Assembly (NCBI GenBank): GCA_021151805.1 | Contig: JAGKWN010000131.1 | Location: forward strand, 1-10,323 | DNA: 10,323 nucleotides | Direction: 5' to 3' | DNA from: Cytophagaceae bacterium | Lineage (GTDB): Bacteria; Bacteroidota; Bacteroidia; Cytophagales; Cytophagaceae | Shown here: one piece after another, positions 1-6,585 of the stretch | Layout: each line of letters opens with the position of its first letter | Numbering within the stretch: the first letter of the stretch is position 1 | Translations under genes and position numbers: made by a program | Notes under the pieces: generated by a model | Told to the model about the DNA's origin: nothing | Seen by the model: only the letters and a program-made list of their open reading frames with translations | The model's database searches: none

Positions 1-53
1 AGTCACCCTGTTCCGATAGCTATCGGAACAGGGTGACTCTTTTATTTATTTTT
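1..53 (+). terminator. Perfect 38-bp palindrome with T-rich tail, probable terminator
   Basis: Bases 1-19 are the exact reverse complement of 20-38, giving a loopless dyad centred between 19 and 20. It would fold into a long GC-rich stem. Bases 40-53 are T-rich (interrupted T runs), as expected for an intrinsic terminator of a + strand gene left of the window. The palindrome could extend beyond base 1, and a bidirectional role cannot be excluded. Its core, CCTGTTCCGATA at 7-18 and TCGGAACAGG at 23-32, recurs in the terminator at 8019-8057. Confidence 0.6.
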
Positions 54-68
54 AGTATACTTGAAACT

Positions 69-1133
69 ATGAAAAAACTGGTATCTGCTATTTTTATAGC
101 CTTCTGCAGCAGTTTATCTGTCGGTGCTCAAAAAGGTCCTTCTCCTGAACTTGTTAAAAGCCTGGTAACAGATTACTATTCTTTCGGAGATACAATACAA
201 TTGAAAAAGCATATTGCAGTTACACATCCCAAACTAAGAGCAGACAGCTTATTGTGGAGGTTCGTTACAGAGATCAATATCTCCAGGTCAAGAACTGGAT
301 TTTCTAAAATCAGCATCACCAATGTTAGGCGCATCACTGAGGAAATGTCTTATGATAATTTCTTCATCAGCAAATGGAAAGTAGAAGGATGTGAGGAAAT
401 AGAACTCACACCTGAGCAGATGGCCAACCGAAAAGCCAGTATTGACAATATTAATAGACAATTCAGCAAAGGATATATCAGCGACTATAAATATTTTTCT
501 TTGAAAGATGGTACTGAAAATATCATTCAATCCTGTGTAAACTGGCATGTCATTGTCTATCGCTATGCAGCTGAAAAAAATTATTATGTGATTCCATATG
601 AAACACGGGCAACTTCATCGAGTATGAGTTTTTTTCCCTATGAAGAAAATAAAGTAAAGCTTGCCCTATATGTTATACCTCTTAATGCGTTGATACAATT
701 TGAACATGTAGATGGTTTGAAATGCGATACGATTACTAAAGTACCGCTTGAAAAAATGGATGCAGCAATCCTGGAAACCTTAAAGAACGGTAGCTTTGAA
801 GAAATGCTATGCCGAATTGGCATTAATTACAGAACGGTTAAGGACATTACAGATTATCAAAAAATGAACCCGGAATCGAAATTTGGAATGATCGTTTCCA
901 TGCACACCCGACAACTCCAGGCTTTTCAAACCATACAGTCCCGCTACATAAAAGAAAAAAAGCACACCTGGTCTTACGAAGGCGCTGTGTATGAGAAAAA
1001 ACAACAATCAAACGGCGAATTCTGTTCGGTATCGATGCGTTTTAAAAGTGATGATAGACTTAAAGCCGTAGACTTTATTTTTTATCATTCCGCTACGCAG
1101 TGGGTGTTGGTTGATATCAACGGAGATTATTGA
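69..1133 (+). CDS. Exported protein of unknown function
   Basis: This encodes 354 residues that I do not recognise. The N-terminus is a classical signal peptide: Met-Lys-Lys, a hydrophobic core at residues 4-18, and a likely signal peptidase I site after Ala20 (VGA|QK). There is no lipobox cysteine, so the protein is probably periplasmic, surface-exposed or secreted. The mature part is mixed polar with many Tyr and Lys. It has four scattered cysteines (108, 156, 219, 248) plus Cys319, and no transmembrane segment. The last ~60 residues (WSYEGAVYEKK...VLVDINGDY) look like beta strands of a small alpha+beta domain. ATG at 69 is chosen over an in-frame ATG at 33 because the latter lies inside the palindrome stem and would place 12 hydrophobic residues before the signal peptide. 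The gene stands alone, 53 bp from the convergent channel gene, with no clear terminator between them. Its promoter is probably left of the window or within the first 60 bases. Confidence 0.85.
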   Translation: MKKLVSAIFIAFCSSLSVGAQKGPSPELVKSLVTDYYSFGDTIQLKKHIAVTHPKLRADSLLWRFVTEINISRSRTGFSKISITNVRRITEEMSYDNFFISKWKVEGCEEIELTPEQMANRKASIDNINRQFSKGYISDYKYFSLKDGTENIIQSCVNWHVIVYRYAAEKNYYVIPYETRATSSSMSFFPYEENKVKLALYVIPLNALIQFEHVDGLKCDTITKVPLEKMDAAILETLKNGSFEEMLCRIGINYRTVKDITDYQKMNPESKFGMIVSMHTRQLQAFQTIQSRYIKEKKHTWSYEGAVYEKKQQSNGEFCSVSMRFKSDDRLKAVDFIFYHSATQWVLVDINGDY

Positions 1134-1186
1134 TTCGTTAAAAAAACAGCAGCAAAATTGTGGCTGACAGTGATAAGTGCCAAGCA

Positions 1187-2227
1187 TTATAACTCATCAT
1201 CCTTTTTCAGAATAACCGTTTGTACAGGAAAGGGAATATCTATTTTTTCAAGTATAAACCGTTTGTGAATCGCACGGATCAGCTTATCTGTTAAAATAAA
1301 CTGACGGTTGTAATCAGGTGCTTTGGCAATGATCACAAAATTAATGCTGCTTGGAGTAAAGGCTGTGTATCGGAAGATAGGTTCAAAAGATTCCTTTTCA
1401 CCCAGTACTTCGTCCTGTACCTTTGCTGCTTCTTCAAGCACTACGCTTGTAACAAGTTCCAGATCCGAATCGTAGGCAATGCCCACAGGCAACTTCACTA
1501 AAATATGCTCTTCCGTTAACGAATAATTGGTAATAATCGCCGAGGCAATTTTCTGGTTGGGAACAATAATGCGGTTGGCATTTGATTCTCTCAACACCGT
1601 ACTTCTCCAGCTTATATCTTCAATGATCCCTTCCTGGCCTGATTCCAGTTTTACATAACTGCCGGGTTTTAATCTTTTACCTGCAATCACGCTGATACCG
1701 GAAAACAGATTACCCAGTGTGTCCTGCAGAGCCAGCGCGACTGCCAGCGAGGCCACGCCCAAAGCCGTAAGCATAGGAGTAATGGATATATCCAGCGTGC
1801 GTAATATGATCAGCAAACCGATACAAAAGAAAACAATGCGCACCAGGTTGATAATGATGGAATACGTTTTTACAGCACCTGTGATATCTTCATTGGCATT
1901 TTTGATGGCATTGATTACAATTTGCGAGAACGCCCGTGTGAACAGCACAATCAATATAATCACACATACAGATGCGGTATACTTAATAGCAATCGGGCTG
2001 AGAGGAGATGCTTCTAAAGCAATATACAGACCGATAAAAAATACAATGAATGTTACCTTTCCTCTTAGTACACTGATAACAGCCTGTGCAATCGAATCTT
2101 TCTCTTTAAACCGATTTAAAAAAATCTGTAATACGAACCGGTCTAAAATAAAACCAAACAACAAACTGCTTCCCAATATTATTAAAAAGGGTAAGTACCC
2201 TTCATGCAAATAATCGGCGAAGACCAT
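1187..2227 (-). CDS. MscS-family small-conductance mechanosensitive channel
   Basis: This 346-residue inner-membrane channel would open under membrane tension to release solutes during hypo-osmotic shock. Hydrophobic helices lie at about 12-35, 56-72, 80-100 and 120-144. The amphipathic pore helix follows at ~151-180 and contains the Ala/Gly-rich GVASLAVALALQDTLGNLF, typical of MscS TM3. The beta domain follows (KPGSYVKLESGQEGIIEDIS, then WRST, and VPN at 222-224). The C-terminal alpha/beta domain ends near IPFPVQTV, matching the conserved MscS end. Length is close to MscS-like proteins with one or two extra N-terminal helices rather than the 286-residue E. coli form. There is no cyclic-nucleotide or other C-terminal domain. 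ATG at 2227 lies 27 bp after the stop of the OmpH-like gene, so co-transcription with it is likely. The family call is firm; the exact subtype is not. Confidence 0.95.
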   Translation of the reverse strand: MVFADYLHEGYLPFLIILGSSLLFGFILDRFVLQIFLNRFKEKDSIAQAVISVLRGKVTFIVFFIGLYIALEASPLSPIAIKYTASVCVIILIVLFTRAFSQIVINAIKNANEDITGAVKTYSIIINLVRIVFFCIGLLIILRTLDISITPMLTALGVASLAVALALQDTLGNLFSGISVIAGKRLKPGSYVKLESGQEGIIEDISWRSTVLRESNANRIIVPNQKIASAIITNYSLTEEHILVKLPVGIAYDSDLELVTSVVLEEAAKVQDEVLGEKESFEPIFRYTAFTPSSINFVIIAKAPDYNRQFILTDKLIRAIHKRFILEKIDIPFPVQTVILKKDDEL

Positions 2228-2254
2228 ATGCTGTTTGGTTTTTTATATCAATAA

Positions 2255-2893
2255 TTATTTCTTCTTGTACTGTGCGTTCAAGCCGTTGATCACCTGCGTA
2301 GAGATATTCAATGAATCTTTTGCATACACGATGTTTGCCGGACCACCCTTAGTATACGTGAATACATAGGAATAATTTTTTTCCTTGCTCAATACTTTCA
2401 GGTATTCATCCAGTTTTGTTAACAGGTTTTTTGCAAACGTCTGCTGTTTATCTGACCATTCTTTATCCAGCTTATCAGCATATTCTCTCAGCTTCTGGTC
2501 TTCTTCCATCAGCATACGTTCTCTTTTTTCTCTTACATCCGGCGTTAAGCCTCCTGCTACCTGTTGGTAGTTAGCAGCGTTCTGTTCTAATGTTTCCTGT
2601 CTTTTCATCAGATCCTGCTGCTTCTTCTTATAGTCATTTTCAAGATTTGCAACACCATCTTTATAAAACTGATACTTAGTCGTTAATTGGTCATAATCGA
2701 TATAAGCAATGGCACCATTACCGGAAACAATATTCGGCAGGCTGTCAATGATCAATGGAGCTTCTGTTGTTTGTGTAGAATCAGTAGCTTCAACATCCGA
2801 AGCCGCTTTCTGACCTTTGAAATGTAATACATAAAGAACGATGACCGCAATAGCCAGCACACCGTTTAAAATTAGAGAAATACGTTGATTCAC
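2255..2893 (-). CDS. OmpH/Skp-family periplasmic chaperone
   Basis: This 212-residue protein has the Skp architecture. A hydrophobic segment at 6-25 is followed by a polar linker rich in Thr/Glu/Ala (27-58). Next come a short beta strand (AIAYIDYDQL, 61-70) and a long charged helical hairpin, predicted coiled coil, at ~75-165 (LENDYKKKQQDLMKRQETLE). The C-terminal strand region IVYAKDSLNISTQVINGLN is typical of Bacteroidota OmpH proteins. The family binds unfolded outer-membrane proteins in the periplasm. The N-terminal segment has no crisp signal peptidase site, so the protein may stay anchored in the inner membrane. The start codon is GTG; the in-frame codons just upstream reach a TAA without passing an ATG. 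It lies 63 bp downstream of the histidine kinase gene and 27 bp upstream of the MscS gene. Confidence 0.92.
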   Translation of the reverse strand: MNQRISLILNGVLAIAVIVLYVLHFKGQKAASDVEATDSTQTTEAPLIIDSLPNIVSGNGAIAYIDYDQLTTKYQFYKDGVANLENDYKKKQQDLMKRQETLEQNAANYQQVAGGLTPDVREKRERMLMEEDQKLREYADKLDKEWSDKQQTFAKNLLTKLDEYLKVLSKEKNYSYVFTYTKGGPANIVYAKDSLNISTQVINGLNAQYKKK

Positions 2894-2918
2894 AGTAGTA
2901 ATTATTTATTTTACTGTC

Positions 2919-2934
2919 AATATTCGTGAATATT
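2919..2934. promoter_or_regulatory. Short inverted repeat upstream of the OmpH-like gene
   Basis: AATATTC, two bases, GAATATT form a perfect 7-2-7 dyad in the 63-bp gap between the kinase and chaperone genes, about 26 bp upstream of the chaperone GTG start. It could be an operator. The gap has no T run after the dyad on the minus strand, so it is not a terminator. In AT-rich DNA such a dyad can arise by chance. Confidence 0.3.
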
Positions 2935-2956
2935 TAATAAAGAAAAAAGGGATTTT

Positions 2957-4930
2957 TCAGATAACTATCCTAAAAGTAGTGCCTTTGTTGATCTCCGTTT
3001 CAACCTGAATTCTGCCGCCAATTTTGTTAACAGCTGTTTTAACCAGATATAAGCCAAGACCGGTACCACCCGCAATTTCGCTGGCCCTGAAAAACATGTC
3101 AAATACTTTATCCTTCAAACCTTTATCGATACCTAATCCGTTGTCAATAAATTCTATCAGCGATTTCTGTTTATCAACTTCGATGCGGATATATAAAGAA
3201 GACTTGCGCTTATTATTGTCTCGGTAGGTAAACGCATTCTCTATCAAATTCTGAAAAATAGAATAGATCATTTGTTCGTCTGAATAAAAATCCCTGTCCT
3301 GCTTGATTTCTACATCAATATAGAAATCTGAGAAGGATTCAATATTCGTAAAGCCTTCTTTTATTTCATTAATGATTTTATTGAAATCAATCAGTGTGGA
3401 TTCTATGACAACATTTTTTATTTTTGAAACCTGCAGCAAGTCCTGCAGCAGCGCGTCGAGTCGTGAAGTGCTTTTTTCAATATGCCTGAAATATTCTTTT
3501 GCGCCTTCATCATTTACATCAATTAGCCCAAGTTTCGCCAAACCGATAATGGATTTCAACGGACCTTTGATATCATGTGAAGCCTTGTATACAAAGGCAT
3601 CCAGCTGCTGGTTCTTATACTCAAGCTCTTTGGTTCTTTCTTTAACTTTTTCTTCCAGATCCTGTGTAACCTTGTCTTTCAGCACTTCATTTTCTTTCAG
3701 CTGATTAATCAGTTTCAGCTGTGCATCACGTGTCTGTTTATTCACAATACGTACACGGTCGGCAAGTGCAAACGAGAACAGGAACAATTGAAAGAAGGTG
3801 CCAAAATTCATAGCATATACGGTGAACATATTGTTCCTGGCAATCCCCAGCACCATCAGGATATGGGTTGTAAAGCCGATGAACAATGCTGCGTAAGCCA
3901 ATATGAAAAACCGGGCTGCGATATAGTCTTTGAAATAAATATCAATGGCAACATAAAAGATGAATACCAGTACAACGATATCAATCTGATACATGCGTAA
4001 CAATGGTTCATAAAAGAGAAGTCCGATTACAAACAACAATACGCGTGCGGCCATGAGTGAGCGCAGTACAATAATATACGTACTGGATATTTTTTTGATT
4101 TGCAGAAAGGCTGAGGTATAGAGCAGCGATGTTACCGAAAACAATACAACAGAGATGCATTGAAAATAGCCATTCAAGACCATCTGGTGCGGCCAGAAAT
4201 ACTGGAAGCCCAATCCGTCGTTTGATAAACTGTACAAAACAACGCTGACCACATTGAGCGCAAAATAGAAATAGGTGATTTCTAAAGTGGCAGCAAAAAG
4301 ACTTATACAATAAATGAACATCAATAACAGGAAGCCGTAATAAATGGATAGGATCAGATATTCCTTATTGGAATACTCGAGCAGATCCGGGTAGGTGCGT
4401 ATGGTGCCGAATGCCGCAACAGATTCTTTGCTTTGTACACGAATGAAAATCGTATACTGCGTGTTGGGATTAAACACAACCTCATTCAAAAAATTCTTGT
4501 GTGCTATTTTCCGGTGTTCAAACTCAAATGAATCTCCGCCTTCAAAATGATAATAGAGCGAATCTCCGTTCAGCACATAGATATCATATTCATCAATATG
4601 AAAATCGTATAATTCGATCAGGTATTTTCTGGTGGTTCTGGCTACATGCTGTACGTCAATATACGCCCACATTTCATGATGGTGGGAAAAAAGCCGCTGA
4701 TCGTCTGTTATGGTTCTTGTAAATAATCCTTTGCGTTGAATGGCACGGATTTCATTAAAAGATTTTGAATGGATGGAATCAAAATAAACGGAATAGTAAC
4801 CAGCCCGCCAGACAAACCGTTCCGTTGAATCTTTTAAAAGCACAGGGTCAGGTTCTGCTTCTGCGCCCAAAGCGCTATAAGCAAATAACAACAGTATACT
4901 TCCTATAAGATTCCTGAGAAATTGGTTCAT
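2957..4930 (-). CDS. 7TMR-DISM sensor histidine kinase
   Basis: A 657-residue membrane sensor kinase. Residues 1-23 form a signal peptide. Residues ~35-175 are a beta-rich extracytoplasmic domain of the 7TMR-DISM extracellular type 2 kind (WRAGYYSVYFDS near the start, TIFIRVQSKES near the end). Seven hydrophobic helices span ~190-392 (7TMR-DISM 7TM). A coiled coil at ~400-445 (DLEEKVKERTKELEYKNQQ) leads to the HisKA helix with His452 (KASHDIKGPLKS). The catalytic ATPase domain follows: N box with Asn561 and Asn565 (NLIENAF), G1 box DNGLGI at 596-601, F box FDMFFRA at 610-616 and G2 box GTGLGL at 622-627. All catalytic motifs are intact and the protein ends just after the ATPase fold, without a receiver domain. 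No response regulator gene is in the window, so its partner is unknown. DISM ectodomains resemble carbohydrate-binding modules, but the ligand here cannot be read from sequence. ATG at 4930 is 36 bp after the upstream gene. Confidence 0.95.
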   Translation of the reverse strand: MNQFLRNLIGSILLLFAYSALGAEAEPDPVLLKDSTERFVWRAGYYSVYFDSIHSKSFNEIRAIQRKGLFTRTITDDQRLFSHHHEMWAYIDVQHVARTTRKYLIELYDFHIDEYDIYVLNGDSLYYHFEGGDSFEFEHRKIAHKNFLNEVVFNPNTQYTIFIRVQSKESVAAFGTIRTYPDLLEYSNKEYLILSIYYGFLLLMFIYCISLFAATLEITYFYFALNVVSVVLYSLSNDGLGFQYFWPHQMVLNGYFQCISVVLFSVTSLLYTSAFLQIKKISSTYIIVLRSLMAARVLLFVIGLLFYEPLLRMYQIDIVVLVFIFYVAIDIYFKDYIAARFFILAYAALFIGFTTHILMVLGIARNNMFTVYAMNFGTFFQLFLFSFALADRVRIVNKQTRDAQLKLINQLKENEVLKDKVTQDLEEKVKERTKELEYKNQQLDAFVYKASHDIKGPLKSIIGLAKLGLIDVNDEGAKEYFRHIEKSTSRLDALLQDLLQVSKIKNVVIESTLIDFNKIINEIKEGFTNIESFSDFYIDVEIKQDRDFYSDEQMIYSIFQNLIENAFTYRDNNKRKSSLYIRIEVDKQKSLIEFIDNGLGIDKGLKDKVFDMFFRASEIAGGTGLGLYLVKTAVNKIGGRIQVETEINKGTTFRIVI

Positions 4931-4941
4931 CTAGTCATTAC

Positions 4942-4960
4942 GAGTAGATGAGACCTACCC
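4942..4960 (-). other. Intercistronic hairpin ahead of the kinase gene
   Basis: On the minus strand GGGTAGGT, loop CTC, ATCTACTC forms an 8-bp stem with two G-U pairs, ending 11 nt before the kinase ATG. No U run follows, so it is not an intrinsic terminator. It may affect processing or translation, or be accidental. Confidence 0.25.
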
Positions 4961-4966
4961 GGTTGG

Positions 4967-6541
4967 TTAGTTATATTTTATCGTTGGGTCAGATTTACCA
5001 AGGTACTGACATGCAGCAAGCTTATGCATGGATTCAAAGCGCACCGGTACCTTGTTGTACTTATACGCATCAACCAGCGGCATGGTTAGGTTGTTGTCTC
5101 CCATGCTGATATCAATATCGTTCATGTTCATTTGAGCAGGGTGCTCATAACCACAGGCATGTGTAATTTCAAGTACTTCTTTGCGCAGGTTCTTCACGTA
5201 ATTATACAAGCGGTCTGCTTTCAATGGTACATCTATACCGGACTGCAGCCACTTGTTTTGTGTGGCAACACCCGACGGGCATGTATTGTTATGGCATACC
5301 TGCGCCTGAATACAGCCGATGGACATCATGGCTTCACGTGCCACATGCACCACATCGGCACCCATGGCAAAGGCCATTAATGTACTTTCCGGGAATCCTA
5401 ATTTACCCGAAGCGGCAAAGACGATGCGATCGGTTAAACCTCTTTCAGCAAAAATTTTATATACGTTACTGAATGCATAAACAAATGGCAGTGATACGTG
5501 ATCGGCAAATGCCGGCGGCGCAGCACCGGTGCCACCTTCTCCTCCGTCAATGGTAATGAAATCTGGACCATAACCTTTTTCCACCATCAGGTCGGCAAGC
5601 TCTATCCACATTTCCATCTTACCTACAGCTGATTTAAAACCAACCGGTAAGCCTGTTTCCTGAGCAATGCTTTCTATAAAATCCATCATCTCAGGTACAT
5701 TTGAAAATGCACTGTGATATGCAGGGGAGATTACATCTTTACCCATAGGCAAGCCACGGATATCTGCAATTTCCTTTGTGATCTTAGATGCCGGTAAAAC
5801 CCCGCCCTTACCGGGTTTTGCTCCCTGCGACAATTTCAGATCAATGGCACGGATGCATGGATTGGCTTCTACCAGTTCTTTTAATTTTGACATGGAAAAA
5901 TTGCCGTGCTCATCACGCACACCAAAATAACCTGTACCGAAGTGGAACATGATATCTGCACCATGTTTGTGGTGAGGCGCTAACGAACCTTCACCTGTAT
6001 TCTGGTAACAACCTGCTTTTAATGCACCTTTGTTAAGTGACTCAACAGCCCGCGCAGATAGAGAGCCGTAGCTCATACCGGAAATATTAACGATGGAGTA
6101 TGGTCTGTAGGGTTTTCTTCTTTTATTGTATTCACCCATGATCTTGGCACAGGGCACAAAATCAGGTTTCGTTTTATTCGGATGACCTTCTTTTACAGCA
6201 TACGAAAACATGGATGGTTTTATGAAAACAAAACCCGGACTATTCTGATCCTGATCAGTACCAAAGCCCTGGTAATTGTTTTGTTGCTTGGAAGAAGCAT
6301 AGATCCACGAACGCTGTCTACGATTGAACGGCAGTTCTTCTCTGTTGTTTGCAACGATATATTGACGCAACTCCGGACCAATCTTTTCCAGCAGGTAGCG
6401 GAAATGACCAACAATCGGGAAGTTGTGTTTGATTGTATGCCTTCTGTTAAAGAATATATCTCTAACAGCTACAAAACCTAAAAATAATATGAAATATGCC
6501 CACCACGGGATCAATGCAACAACTTCCATTATCTCCTTCAT
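4967..6541 (-). CDS. Membrane-anchored FMN-binding glutamate synthase-like protein
   Basis: 524 residues. A single hydrophobic helix at ~11-30 (IPWWAYFILFLGFVAV) anchors the protein. The rest matches the synthase (Glu_synthase, TIM-barrel) domain of glutamate synthase large subunits. Visible motifs are NISGMSYGSLS (152-162), NTGEGSLAPHH (181-191), LSQGAKPGKGGVLPASKIT (237-255, FMN/substrate region) and DGGEGGTGAAP (332-342). A cysteine triplet C410-x5-C416-x4-C421 (GCIQAQVCHNNTCPSG) has the spacing of the 3Fe-4S cluster in GltB. The N-terminal glutaminase domain and C-terminal GXGXG beta-helix of true GOGAT are absent, and no GltD-like NADPH subunit is nearby. It is therefore the stand-alone family found in many bacteria and archaea, whose substrate is mostly unproven. 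A second Met at residue 5 is preceded by AAGGAG, but only three bases away; ATG at 6541 is kept. It sits 44 bp after the beta-barrel gene and 36 bp before the kinase gene. Confidence 0.92.
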   Translation of the reverse strand: MKEIMEVVALIPWWAYFILFLGFVAVRDIFFNRRHTIKHNFPIVGHFRYLLEKIGPELRQYIVANNREELPFNRRQRSWIYASSKQQNNYQGFGTDQDQNSPGFVFIKPSMFSYAVKEGHPNKTKPDFVPCAKIMGEYNKRRKPYRPYSIVNISGMSYGSLSARAVESLNKGALKAGCYQNTGEGSLAPHHKHGADIMFHFGTGYFGVRDEHGNFSMSKLKELVEANPCIRAIDLKLSQGAKPGKGGVLPASKITKEIADIRGLPMGKDVISPAYHSAFSNVPEMMDFIESIAQETGLPVGFKSAVGKMEMWIELADLMVEKGYGPDFITIDGGEGGTGAAPPAFADHVSLPFVYAFSNVYKIFAERGLTDRIVFAASGKLGFPESTLMAFAMGADVVHVAREAMMSIGCIQAQVCHNNTCPSGVATQNKWLQSGIDVPLKADRLYNYVKNLRKEVLEITHACGYEHPAQMNMNDIDISMGDNNLTMPLVDAYKYNKVPVRFESMHKLAACQYLGKSDPTIKYN

Positions 6542-6585
6542 TTCTATTAACTAGTTTTAGGTACTTTTAAATTTGCTGTGCCTGT

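Noticed and set aside
33..68. ATG at 33 as the start of the first gene
   Set aside because: It lies within the palindrome stem and adds hydrophobic residues ahead of a textbook signal peptide that starts at 69.
1134..1186. Terminator between the convergent genes at 1133 and 1187
   Set aside because: I could find no stem of useful length with a T run on either strand.
1719..2213. 164-codon open frame on the + strand opposite the MscS gene
   Set aside because: It is fully antisense to a well-supported channel gene, and its composition mirrors the complementary codons.
3372..3704. 110-codon Ser/Phe-rich open frame opposite the kinase gene
   Set aside because: Antisense shadow of the HisKA region, with no domain or independent promoter.
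6527..6538. AAGGAG before the second Met of the glutamate-synthase-like protein as the true start
   Set aside because: The spacing is only three bases, and Bacteroidota rarely depend on such sequences. The first ATG changes the protein by only four residues.
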